Positions 1 through 5,055 are shown, counted from the stretch's first letter. The stretch: DNA of 5,292 nucleotides from Oscillospiraceae bacterium (GCA_022792755.1 JAAWBP010000151.1:1-5292); one strand, 5' to 3'. A program made the numbers and translations. Notes: generated by a model from the letters alone, not told the origin.

Positions 1-264
1 CTCGACCTTTTCCCAGCTCGTGATCCGCTCGGAGCCCTTGATGACGACCTTTTCCCCTTCCGCCGCCTGATAGGTGATCCGGCTGATATTGCTTTCACCG
101 CCGTTTTTCGGCTTGACCCACTCGCGGTATTCGCCTTCGTGGACGACGACGGTATCCCCCGCCTTCGCCAGATCAGCAGCCTTGGAGATGGTCAGGAAAG
201 GGTGTTCCCTGGTGCCGTCCGCGTAATCGCAGCCGGTTTTTGCAACGTGGTATTCTCTGCTCAT
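1..264 (-). CDS. GH120-type beta-xylosidase, N-terminal 88 codons (cut by window edge)
   Basis: This is the start of a glycoside hydrolase that probably releases xylose from the non-reducing ends of xylo-oligosaccharides in the cytoplasm. Eighty-eight codons run open to the window edge. Visible segments are HVAKTGCDYADGT (residues 6-18), HPFLTISKAA (21-30), AGDTVVVHEGEYREWVKPKN (35-54), RITYQAAEGEKVVIKGSER (62-80) and ITSWEKV (81-87). These match, from memory, the N-terminus of the Thermoanaerobacterium GH120 enzyme XylC, and fit the first coils of a right-handed parallel beta-helix. There is no signal peptide. The ATG at 264-262 is preceded by GGAGG with 7 nt spacing. The catalytic residues lie outside the window, so activity cannot be checked. 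Other beta-helix proteins of the DUF1565 type share the AGDTV..GxY pattern, but the whole-length resemblance favours GH120. Confidence 0.88.
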   Translation of the reverse strand, partial: MSREYHVAKTGCDYADGTREHPFLTISKAADLAKAGDTVVVHEGEYREWVKPKNGGESNISRITYQAAEGEKVVIKGSERITSWEKVE

Positions 265-271
265 TTTGAAA

Positions 272-276
272 CCTCC
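272..276 (-). promoter_or_regulatory. Ribosome binding site of the GH120 gene
   Basis: GGAGG on the minus strand lies 7 nt before the ATG at 264-262. It fixes the start of the truncated xylosidase gene. Confidence 0.8.
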
Positions 277-406
277 AGCCTTTTTGTTTATTTTATTTGA
301 GGGATGCCGCCGCTGAAATCCGGCCAGCAGACGGCCTGTTTTGGGGAATTTCTTTCGATTCAGCCGGAAGGCTTTTTTGGCGCAGCCGGCGGATCGATTT
401 ATACAG

Positions 407-435
407 ATACTACCTCAAAAGCCAAAAATTTTCAA
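407..435 (-). promoter_or_regulatory. Candidate sigma-A promoter for the GH120 gene
   Basis: On the minus strand TTGAAA (435-430) is followed after exactly 17 nt by TAGTAT (412-407). That is 5 of 6 and 4 of 6 matches to consensus. Transcription would begin near 400 and give a leader of about 135 nt. TATAAA at 403-398 is a second possible -10 but has no well-spaced -35. This is a sequence match only. I saw no clear catabolite-repression (cre) site or sugar-regulator operator nearby. Confidence 0.4.
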
Positions 436-571
436 GGCGTTTTTCTTTACTTTTTAGCAGAATTTTTCACTTCCCCTTTTCCCCTGAACACATGGTACCT
501 ATCGGCGCCTATACGAGTGCGGACTGGGCAGACGCGATCCATAAATTTTGTGGATAATAGTGACAATGATA

Positions 572-667
572 TCCCGCGAGGTGTCTTTACCGGCTTCATT
601 TTATTTCGTTTTGCTTCCCTCTCAGGACTGCTGCCCCAAAATTGGTAAAACCTTCGTGTGCGAATTG
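572..667 (+). repeat. Imperfect tandem repeat, copy A
   Basis: Copy A starts with TCCCGCGAGGT (572-582). It continues as TTATTTcGTTTTGCTTCCCT..CAGGAC (601-628) and ends AAAACCTTCGTGTGCGAATTG (647-667). The same order of blocks recurs in copy B at 749-835. The leading block is offset by 177 bp and the rest by 168 bp. In the ungapped 67-base block (601-667 against 769-835) I count roughly 46 identities by eye. Read in the plus frame, both copies give related peptides: FYFVLLPSQD..GKTFVCEL here and IYFILLASQD..GKTFGCVL in copy B. That shows common origin but not translation. Confidence 0.6.
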
Positions 668-720
668 GCTGGTCTGGCCACAGACCGCGCCGGGCGACCC
701 CGGCTGGACAATTCGCGCAC
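656..720. repeat. Inverted repeat enclosing two hairpins (three-way-junction fold)
   Basis: GTGTGCGAATTG (656-667) pairs with CAATTCGCGCAC (709-720), giving 12 pairs with one G-T wobble when read as plus-strand RNA. The 41 enclosed bases hold two tidy hairpins. GGTCTG-GCCA-CAGACC (671-686) and GCCGGG-CGAC-CCCGGC (689-704) each have six pairs and a 4-nt loop. Only short linkers separate the three helices. The fold lies at the junction between repeat copies A and B. It could be a structured RNA, a cruciform, or the end of a small non-autonomous element. No T-run follows, so it is not an ordinary terminator. Confidence 0.55.
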
Positions 721-748
721 AAAAGTGATTCAGGCTTTAAGGCTTGTG

Positions 749-835
749 TCCCGCGGGGTACGCCGTATTTATTTTATTCTGCTCGCCTCGCAGGACAAAA
801 GCCTATCAACCGGCAAAACATTTGGGTGCGTATTG
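749..835 (+). repeat. Imperfect tandem repeat, copy B
   Basis: This is the second copy of the unit described at 572. It has TCCCGCGGGGT (749-759), a TTATTTTATTCTGCTCGCCT..CAGGAC block (769-796) and AAAACATTTGGGTGCGTATTG (815-835). It ends about 20 bases before the terminator of the AEC gene. An older, poorer trace of the unit may precede copy A, because GTGCGGACTGGGCAGACGCG at 517-536 resembles the junction motifs GTGCGnATTG and CTGGaCAnnnCGCG of the other copies. Confidence 0.55.
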
Positions 836-854
836 TCCAGTCTGACAGCTTCCG

Positions 855-887
855 AAATAAAAAACGCGGACGGGTGAACCCGTCCGC
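855..887 (-). terminator. Intrinsic terminator of the AEC permease gene
   Basis: Bases 866-875 and 878-887 form a perfect 10-bp GC-rich stem (GCGGACGGGT with ACCCGTCCGC) around a two-base centre, effectively a 9-bp stem with a TGAA loop. On the minus strand it is followed by TTTTTTATTT (864-855). It lies 61 bases past the AEC stop codon, in the orientation expected for that gene. Confidence 0.9.
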
Positions 888-948
888 AACGAGGCAATCA
901 ATTTCAGTGCTTTCTATGCCCGCCGCTTCCTGCAGCCATAGCAGACTG

Positions 949-1875
949 TCAGGCAGCCAGCTGTGCCAAACTGACCACCAGCGGCATGGTGGCGATCGAC
1001 AAAAGGGTCGAGAGCGACACCAGGTTGACCGAAAGCTCCACGTCCTGCCCAAACTTGGCGGAAAACATGGTCGCAGCGGCCGCAACCGGCGCACTCGCCG
1101 CAATGACGATCGAAATCAGCAGGACGTCCCTCACACCGCAGAGCAGGAGTCCCCCGAGGGTGAGGAGCGGGACGACGATCAGCCGGAGAAAGAGGCTCCA
1201 GTAAACCTTTCCATCCTTCAGCGCGGAGAGCAGGCGGGCGTCCGCCAGATAGAAGCCGACGATCACCATCGGCAGCGGTGTGTTCAGCGCGGCAAGGTGC
1301 CCGACCGGAACCGCCAGCACCTCCGGGAGGGTGATCGACCCCAAAAAGAAGGCGAGCCCTACCGCAATCGACAGCAGCCCCGGATTCAAAAGCAGCTTTT
1401 TCGGGGAAATGTTCCCTTTATCCCCGCTCATCGAGACCAGCCCGTAGCTCCAGAGAACCATGTTGAAGACCGCGATATAAGCGGCGCCGTAGAAAACGCC
1501 GTCCTCCCCAAGCAGGGCCTGCTGGAGCGGGAGCGCCATAAAACCCGCGTTCGAAAAGACCACCGAAAAACGGAGCACCTTCTCCCGTGCCCGGTTCCGG
1601 TCGCGGAGGGTCAGATGCGCGAGGAGGATCCCCAGCATATGGGCTGCGACGGCGGCGGCAGCCGCGATCCCGAGCCCCGCGAGCATCCCCGGGTCAAAGG
1701 GGCGTTGGAACGACTGGACGATGACGCAGGGGACGACGATCGTCAGGACAAAGTTGGTGAACCCTTTGGCCGCGCTCTCCTGAAACAGCTTCCCCTTTCC
1801 GCAGATGAACCCCACGGCCACCAATACAAATAAAATCAGCACCTGCTGTGCTACTTCTAAAAAACTCTCTGCCAA
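949..1875 (-). CDS. AEC (auxin efflux carrier) family permease, 308 aa
   Basis: This is an integral membrane transporter of the Mem_trans/AEC family. Bacterial members move small organic anions such as malate or malonate, or other metabolites. The substrate cannot be read from this sequence. The protein is almost wholly hydrophobic, with about ten membrane spans, roughly at residues 7-24, 39-56, 65-87, 100-118, 126-148, 164-182, 185-212 (possibly two), 225-246, 250-269 and 284-305. Family marks are SNAGFMALPL (108-117) in the fourth span, NPG at 164-166, and APVAAAATMFSAKFGQD (262-278) near the C-terminus. Length is normal for the family. The start is TTG at 1875-1873: an in-frame TGA lies eight codons upstream, no ATG or GTG falls between, and GGGAG sits 9 nt before it. 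It is a single-gene unit with its own terminator at 855-887 and a candidate promoter at 1991-2019. No neighbour indicates its substrate. Confidence 0.92.
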   Translation of the reverse strand: MAESFLEVAQQVLILFVLVAVGFICGKGKLFQESAAKGFTNFVLTIVVPCVIVQSFQRPFDPGMLAGLGIAAAAAVAAHMLGILLAHLTLRDRNRAREKVLRFSVVFSNAGFMALPLQQALLGEDGVFYGAAYIAVFNMVLWSYGLVSMSGDKGNISPKKLLLNPGLLSIAVGLAFFLGSITLPEVLAVPVGHLAALNTPLPMVIVGFYLADARLLSALKDGKVYWSLFLRLIVVPLLTLGGLLLCGVRDVLLISIVIAASAPVAAAATMFSAKFGQDVELSVNLVSLSTLLSIATMPLVVSLAQLAA

Positions 1876-1884
1876 TGAATTACA

Positions 1885-1889
1885 CTCCC
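1885..1889 (-). promoter_or_regulatory. Ribosome binding site that decides the TTG start of the AEC gene
   Basis: The minus strand reads GGGAG, within GGGTGGGAG, 9 nt before TTG at 1875-1873. No ATG or GTG lies in frame between the upstream TGA and this TTG, so this site is the main support for the non-ATG start. Confidence 0.65.
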
Positions 1890-1901
1890 ACCCAGATCAC
1901 G

Positions 1902-1943
1902 GGGGGCCTTCCCCGTCCTGCGATTTTTCAGCGGAAGGCCCTC
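1902..1943 (-). other. Hairpin in the leader of the AEC gene
   Basis: GGGCCTTCC (1904-1912) and GGAAGGCCC (1933-1941) form a perfect 9-bp stem around a 20-base loop. A G-T and a G-C pair at 1902-1903/1942-1943 extend it on the plus strand. On the minus strand no T-run follows, so it is a poor terminator. It lies between the candidate promoter at 1991-2019 and the TTG start, 27 nt from the start codon. It could be a leader structure that affects expression. The stop codon of the possible small gene at 1928-2095 falls in its loop. Confidence 0.45.
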
Positions 1944-2095
1944 ATCCTTTTGTATTCACACGATGATAAAGAAAATTGCCATACCTTGAAATTGTACCGC
2001 ATTCCCGTCCCACATGCAATCCTTTCCTTTGTTTTTGTCCGCTGAATCGCAAACCGCTTTTTGCAGCCCGGACAATGGGTGAAAATTTTAACCAT
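1928..2095 (-). CDS. Possible 55-aa Cys-containing small protein (zinc-ribbon-like, perhaps degenerate)
   Basis: Fifty-five codons begin with ATG at 2095-2093 and end with TGA at 1930-1928. The peptide begins MVKIFTHCPGCKKRFAIQ, then KERIACGTGMRYNFKV (residues 23-38), and ends with SSCEYKRMRAFR. The first part resembles the CPxC knuckle at the N-terminus of small zinc-ribbon proteins. The second part resembles the matching knuckle CxxCGxRYxF, except that C28-G-T is followed directly by Gly, as if one Cys codon were missing. GGGGAG lies 10 nt before the ATG, slightly far. The gene would be divergent from the metal repressor gene. Its RBS overlaps the CCCC/GGGG palindrome at 2108-2119, which suggests metal-responsive control. 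Against it: the frame is short, the C-terminal half has no family character, and the candidate AEC promoter lies inside it. It may be a decayed gene or chance. Confidence 0.35.
   Translation of the reverse strand: MVKIFTHCPGCKKRFAIQRTKTKERIACGTGMRYNFKVWQFSLSSCEYKRMRAFR
1991..2019 (-). promoter_or_regulatory. Candidate sigma-A promoter of the AEC gene
   Basis: On the minus strand TTGCAT (2019-2014) and TACAAT (1996-1991) are separated by exactly 17 nt, matching 3 and 5 of 6 consensus bases. The start near 1984 would give a leader of about 110 nt that contains the hairpin at 1902-1943. The good -10 and exact spacing make it plausible. It lies inside the possible small gene at 1928-2095. Confidence 0.45.
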
Positions 2096-2107
2096 CTTTT
2101 CTCTTCT

Positions 2108-2119
2108 CCCCTACAGGGG
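2108..2119. promoter_or_regulatory. CsoR-type operator-like palindrome 1
   Basis: CCCCT-AC-AGGGG is a perfect inverted repeat with the CCCC..GGGG core typical of CsoR-family operators. It lacks the ATA/TAT flanks of the second site. It abuts the -35 of the repressor promoter (2120-2125). On the other strand it covers the probable leader and Shine-Dalgarno of the small frame at 1928-2095. It may be a second, weaker repressor site. Confidence 0.45.
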
Positions 2120-2148
2120 TTGACAAAAGTATACCGTTGCAGTATTCT
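2120..2148 (+). promoter_or_regulatory. Sigma-A promoter of the csoR-ATPase operon
   Basis: A perfect -35, TTGACA (2120-2125), is followed after exactly 17 nt by TATTCT (2143-2148), matching 4 of 6 bases of the -10 consensus. Transcription would begin near 2155, inside the palindrome at 2153-2169. The leader would be about 60 nt. Confidence 0.75.
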
Positions 2149-2152
2149 ATAG

Positions 2153-2169
2153 ATACCCCATAGGGGTAT
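2153..2169. promoter_or_regulatory. CsoR-type operator at the operon start
   Basis: ATACCCC-ATA-GGGGTAT is a perfect 7-bp inverted repeat around a 3-bp centre. It is of the TACCC..GGGTA class bound by CsoR repressors in Bacillota and Actinomycetota. It starts 4 bp after the -10 and covers the expected transcription start. A repressor bound there would block RNA polymerase. The gene it precedes encodes a CsoR-family protein, so autoregulation is the natural reading. Confidence 0.82.
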
Positions 2170-2200
2170 AAGGTATTTTAAGAATCCTTTTGCATAGAAT

Positions 2201-2207
2201 GAGGAGG
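2201..2207 (+). promoter_or_regulatory. Ribosome binding site of the repressor gene
   Basis: GAGGAGG lies 7 nt before the ATG at 2215. It is near-perfect and fixes the start of the repressor gene. Confidence 0.85.
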
Positions 2208-2214
2208 AAGCAGT

Positions 2215-2493
2215 ATGGTCAACAAACACCAATACAACGAAGCGGTTCTCTCCCGCCTTTCCAGAATCGAAGGACAGATCCGGGGGATCAAGACAATGGT
2301 CGAGAACGGTCGGGAATGTGAGGACATCTTTATGCAGATTTCGGCGGTCGGTTCCGCGATTACCAACGTCTCCCTCCTGATTGTGGAGGATCACATCGAG
2401 CACTGCGTCCGTTCCGGGATCGAATCCGGGGACGTGCAGGACACCCTTGAAAACCTGGTCGACATCTTCAAACAGTTTTCCAAGCTGAAGTAA
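2215..2493 (+). CDS. csoR: CsoR-family metal-responsive transcriptional repressor, 92 aa
   Basis: This is a small all-helical cytoplasmic repressor of the CsoR/RcnR/FrmR (DUF156) family, which acts as a tetramer. It should hold the operon off until it binds its inducer. The family signature RLSRIEGQIRGI spans residues 14-25 and contributes to the basic DNA-binding face. The inducer-binding residues are C35 (ECEDI), H60 and C64 (EDHIEHC). This is the Cys-His-Cys set of copper CsoR proteins, whereas RcnR has His and FrmR has Glu at position 64. The N-terminal 'W' position, which is His3 in the ungapped RcnR alignment, is Asn3 here, with His5 nearby. That argues against RcnR/InrS-type Ni/Co sensing without excluding it. 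Length is normal. The ATPase gene follows 27 nt after the stop, in the same operon. The operator at 2153-2169 indicates autoregulation. Family assignment is firm. The inducing metal is inferred, and persulfide sensing (CstR-like) cannot be excluded by motif alone. Confidence 0.95.
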   Translation: MVNKHQYNEAVLSRLSRIEGQIRGIKTMVENGRECEDIFMQISAVGSAITNVSLLIVEDHIEHCVRSGIESGDVQDTLENLVDIFKQFSKLK

Positions 2494-2506
2494 CCCAATA
2501 ATAGGC

Positions 2507-2512
2507 AGGAGG
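2507..2512 (+). promoter_or_regulatory. Ribosome binding site of the P-type ATPase gene
   Basis: AGGAGG lies 8 nt before the ATG at 2521, within the 27-nt gap after the repressor gene. It supports a start that includes the whole Cys/His-rich N-terminus, rather than a later start near the first membrane span. Confidence 0.85.
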
Positions 2513-2520
2513 CGATTTTT

Positions 2521-4695
2521 ATGAACAACGACAGGCAATTCAATCGAGACAGTCATGAAGACGTGCCCTCTGGGCAGCCCCTTTCCGCCGGTTCTAAGCC
2601 ATCCGGATGCGGCGGGGAATGCGCGGGATGCGCAGGTTGTGGCGGTTCCCTCTACCCGCCTTTCAACCCGTTCGAAGAGATTGAAAAAACGGGGGATCCT
2701 CAAAAAAAGAAGCGCGGTTCGGCCAGAAAAGAAAAGCGCGGGCGCCGCTGTGAAGAAGGATGCTGCCACGAACACGATCATTTCCACGGCGGGGAAGACA
2801 GCTGCGGCTGCGGGCACGACCACGAGCACGGAAGCGAGGCCGGCTGGAAGCTGATGTCCCTTCGGCTGATCCTCTCCCTGGCGCTCCTTCTCTGCGCCAA
2901 GCTGATCCCGATGCAGTTCTGGCTCTCCCTTTCCCTCTTCATCCTCTCTTATCTGACCGCCGGGGCTGACGTTTTATGGAGAGCGCTCCGAAACATCCTG
3001 CGCGGGAAGCTCTTCGACGAAAACTTCTTAATGGCGATCGCCACCGTGGGCGCCTTCGGGATCGGCGACTACGCCGAAGGGATCGCCGTCATGCTCTTTT
3101 ACCAGTTCGGCGAGATGCTCCAAGACCTCGCCGTCAGCCGCTCCCGCCGCTCCATCACAGCGCTGATGGACATCCGGCCCGATTTCGCCCGGAAGCGGGA
3201 AAACGGGGTGCTCGTCACCTGCAAGCCGGAGTCGGTCGCTTTGGACGAGGTGATCGTCGTCAACCCCGGCGAACGGATCCCGCTCGACGGGGTGGTCGTC
3301 AAAGGCAGCTCCTTCCTCGACACCTCCGCACTGACCGGGGAGTCCGCCCCACGTGCGGTTTTTGAGGAAAGCGAAGTCCTTTCCGGCTCCATCAACCAAA
3401 ATGCCACCCTGGAAATCCGGGTGACAAAGGTCTTTCACGATTCCACCGTTTCAAAGATTCTGGAGCTCACCCAAAACGCATCCTCCCGCAAGGCGAACAC
3501 CGAAAAGTTCATCACCCGGTTCGCCCGGATCTACACCCCCATCGTCGTGCTCTGCGCCCTTCTCACCGCAGTTCTCCCCCCTGCTTTTCTCGGTTGGGAG
3601 ACCTTCGGCGACTGGCTCTACCGCGCCCTGATCTTCTTGGTCATCTCCTGCCCCTGTGCGCTGGTCGTCTCGATCCCGCTCGGATTTTTCGGCGGGATCG
3701 GCGGGGCCTCCAAGCGGGGGATCCTGATCAAGGGGAGCAATTACCTGGAAGGGCTCTGCCGGGCTTCCACCGTTGTCCTGGATAAAACCGGAACCCTGAC
3801 CCGGGGGGAGTTTTCCGTACAGGCCCTTTTCCCGGCGGACGGGGTCACAGAAGACGGCCTGCTGGAAGCGGCGGCCTTTGCTGAGGCGCGGTCTTCCCAC
3901 CCGATCGCAAGGTCGGTTCTCGCCCGGTACGGGAAGGCGCCGGATGACGCCCGGATCGCCCAAAGCGAAGAAAGCGCGGGCTTCGGTACTACGGTCCGGC
4001 TGAAAGACGGCACCGTCCTCCTCGCCGGAAGCGGAAAGCTGATGGAGCAAAACGGCATCTCCGCCGAAAAGCAGCCTGCCGCCGCAGGGACAACCGTCTA
4101 TGTCGCCAGAAACGGCGCGTACCTTGGATGCATCCTGATTGCCGACACCCTCAAGCCCACCTCCAAAGAGGCGGTGCGCCGCCTGCGGGGGGCCGGGGTC
4201 AAAAGGGTCGTCATGCTGACCGGCGACGCCCCTGCCGCCGCAGAGAAGATTGCGGCTGAAGCCGGGGTCGACGATTGGCGGGCAAACCTGCTCCCGCAGG
4301 ATAAAGTCGCCGCCGTCGACGAGCTGCTGGAGCAGCAATCCCCCAGCGAAAGGCTGCTCTTTGTCGGGGACGGGATCAACGACGCCCCGGTCATCGCCCG
4401 GGCGGACATCGGGGCCGCAATGGGCGGAATCGGTTCTGACGCCGCTATTGAAGCGGCCGACGTCGTGCTGATGACCGACGACCTGGCAAAGCTCCCCCTC
4501 GCCGTCCGCATCGCGCGGAAAACCCGGCGGATCATCACGCAGAATATCGTTTTCGCCCTGGGAGTCAAGGTACTGGTTCTCCTGCTCAGCCTCTTCGGGA
4601 TCACCTCGATGTGGATTGCGATCTTCGCCGACGTCGGCGTGGCCCTTTTGGCCATCCTCAACGCACTGCGCGCCATGCGGATCAAAGAAAACTGA
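2521..4695 (+). CDS. P1B-type heavy-metal-exporting ATPase (Zn/Cd/Pb-like), 724 aa
   Basis: This membrane pump uses ATP to expel heavy-metal ions from the cytoplasm. All core P-type motifs are intact: TGES (272-275) in the actuator domain; CPC (377-379) in span 6; DKTGT (421-425) with the phosphorylated Asp421; the P1B-specific HP pair (460-461); TGD (567-569); and GDGIND (616-621). About eight membrane spans lie near 112-129, 132-150, 167-182, 184-198, 336-356, 366-390, 674-693 and 695-715. K683 in span 7 and D704-x-G706 in span 8 are the P1B-2 (Zn, Cd, Pb) signature. Copper pumps instead carry Asn/Tyr and Met/Ser motifs there. The N-terminus has no HMA domain (GMTCxxC). Residues 1-108 hold C30, C34, C37 and C40, a basic linker (62-76), then C77, C81, C82, four His (83-89), C95, C97 and three His (99-103). 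It is co-transcribed with the repressor. Export is certain by family; the metal is inferred. Confidence 0.96.
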   Translation: MNNDRQFNRDSHEDVPSGQPLSAGSKPSGCGGECAGCAGCGGSLYPPFNPFEEIEKTGDPQKKKRGSARKEKRGRRCEEGCCHEHDHFHGGEDSCGCGHDHEHGSEAGWKLMSLRLILSLALLLCAKLIPMQFWLSLSLFILSYLTAGADVLWRALRNILRGKLFDENFLMAIATVGAFGIGDYAEGIAVMLFYQFGEMLQDLAVSRSRRSITALMDIRPDFARKRENGVLVTCKPESVALDEVIVVNPGERIPLDGVVVKGSSFLDTSALTGESAPRAVFEESEVLSGSINQNATLEIRVTKVFHDSTVSKILELTQNASSRKANTEKFITRFARIYTPIVVLCALLTAVLPPAFLGWETFGDWLYRALIFLVISCPCALVVSIPLGFFGGIGGASKRGILIKGSNYLEGLCRASTVVLDKTGTLTRGEFSVQALFPADGVTEDGLLEAAAFAEARSSHPIARSVLARYGKAPDDARIAQSEESAGFGTTVRLKDGTVLLAGSGKLMEQNGISAEKQPAAAGTTVYVARNGAYLGCILIADTLKPTSKEAVRRLRGAGVKRVVMLTGDAPAAAEKIAAEAGVDDWRANLLPQDKVAAVDELLEQQSPSERLLFVGDGINDAPVIARADIGAAMGGIGSDAAIEAADVVLMTDDLAKLPLAVRIARKTRRIITQNIVFALGVKVLVLLLSLFGITSMWIAIFADVGVALLAILNALRAMRIKEN

Positions 4696-4705
4696 CATAG
4701 CATCC

Positions 4706-4746
4706 AAACAGCCCCGGCTGGGCAAAAGTCCAGCCGGGGCTGTTTT
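4706..4746. terminator. Strong hairpin terminator shared by convergent genes
   Basis: AAACAGCCCCGGCTGG (4706-4721) pairs perfectly with CCAGCCGGGGCTGTTT (4730-4745), giving 16 pairs around an 8-base loop. On the plus strand the right arm ends in TTTT (4743-4746), 10 bases past the ATPase stop. On the minus strand the arm ends in TTT. The hairpin lies 45 bases past the stop of the convergent HTH gene, so it could serve both. The T-runs are short, so efficiency would depend on the very stable stem. Confidence 0.88.
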
Positions 4747-4790
4747 CAGTTCCTATGATATCAAGCGGAAAGGCATACTCCGCCCACCGC

Positions 4791-5042
4791 TCATTCCTCT
4801 TTCTCAGGCTTCTCGGGCGGGAGATAGCGGATCAAGTCCGAAATATTGCACTCCAAAACACAGCATATCCTGGCGAGCACGCCGAGATCCGGCCGTTGGA
4901 TTTCATTTTTGCAGTACGCCTGCAGCTGTGTGTACTGGAGCTCCGCCGCTCTGGAAAGGCGGCTCTTACTGATGCTGTGCTGCGACAGGTACTCGTCCAG
5001 AACAATTTCACATCTGCCCCAGTCGGTTATATAGGTCAGCAT
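4791..5042 (-). CDS. Small Cro/CI-type helix-turn-helix regulator, 83 aa
   Basis: This is a one-domain DNA-binding protein of the XRE/HTH_26 (YozG-like) type. The helical domain covers about residues 9-75. The HTH is near SKSRLSRAAELQYTQLQAY (25-43), followed by the typical tail PDLGVLARICCVLECNISDL (51-70) and a charged end (PPEKPEKEE). There is no membrane segment or effector domain. The start is ATG at 5042-5040, with GGGAG 6 nt upstream. A frame six codons longer would begin at TTG (5060) and would overlap that RBS, so it is unlikely. The gene is convergent to the ATPase gene and shares the hairpin at 4706-4746. An inverted repeat overlapping its promoter suggests autorepression. Three cysteines (C11, C44 and a pair C60-C61, with C65) are not arranged as an evident metal site. 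Its targets are unknown. Confidence 0.85.
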   Translation of the reverse strand: MLTYITDWGRCEIVLDEYLSQHSISKSRLSRAAELQYTQLQAYCKNEIQRPDLGVLARICCVLECNISDLIRYLPPEKPEKEE

Positions 5043-5055
5043 GGCACTCTCCCGC

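Larger units (their letters stand above)
265..854. other. Gene-poor intergenic region
   Basis: About 590 bases carry no gene that I can support. The left part, to about 435, is the leader and promoter of the xylosidase gene. The right part, from about 517, is built of degenerate repeats, entered separately. Between about 436 and 516 the DNA is AT-rich with T-runs, and I see nothing definable. Open frames exist on both strands (for example 548-877 plus and 447-722 minus). They have no convincing ribosome binding site or recognisable product, and they follow the repeat pattern. Confidence 0.6.

Noticed and set aside
362..379. Plus-strand AGCC-GGAA-GGCT hairpin followed by TTTTTT
   Set aside because: The stem has only four pairs, and no plus-strand gene ends upstream, so a terminator is not supported.
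548..877. Plus-strand open frame (109 codons) through the repeats
   Set aside because: It has no convincing ribosome binding site and crosses the minus-strand terminator. Its sequence is explained by the tandem repeats. It is kept as a repeat observation, not as a gene.
658..1833. Long plus-strand open frame (391 codons) opposite the AEC gene
   Set aside because: Its product is an Arg/Gln/His/Pro-rich low-information sequence with no recognisable domain. It runs antisense to a clear transporter in GC-rich DNA and through the terminator at 855-887. It is a shadow frame.
1876..2107. Riboswitch or T-box in the AEC leader
   Set aside because: I looked for conserved riboswitch or T-box cores and saw none. 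Only one plain hairpin is present and it has no terminator partner.
1942..2829. Minus-strand open frame (295 codons) covering the operator region, repressor and ATPase start
   Set aside because: It is antisense to the repressor and the N-terminus of the ATPase, both of which are firmly identified. It has no RBS or family resemblance.
3451..4725. Long minus-strand open frame (424 codons) opposite the ATPase gene
   Set aside because: It is antisense to conserved P-type ATPase motifs, its composition is Gly/Asp/Pro-rich without domains, and it crosses the shared terminator. It is a by-product of GC-rich codon use.
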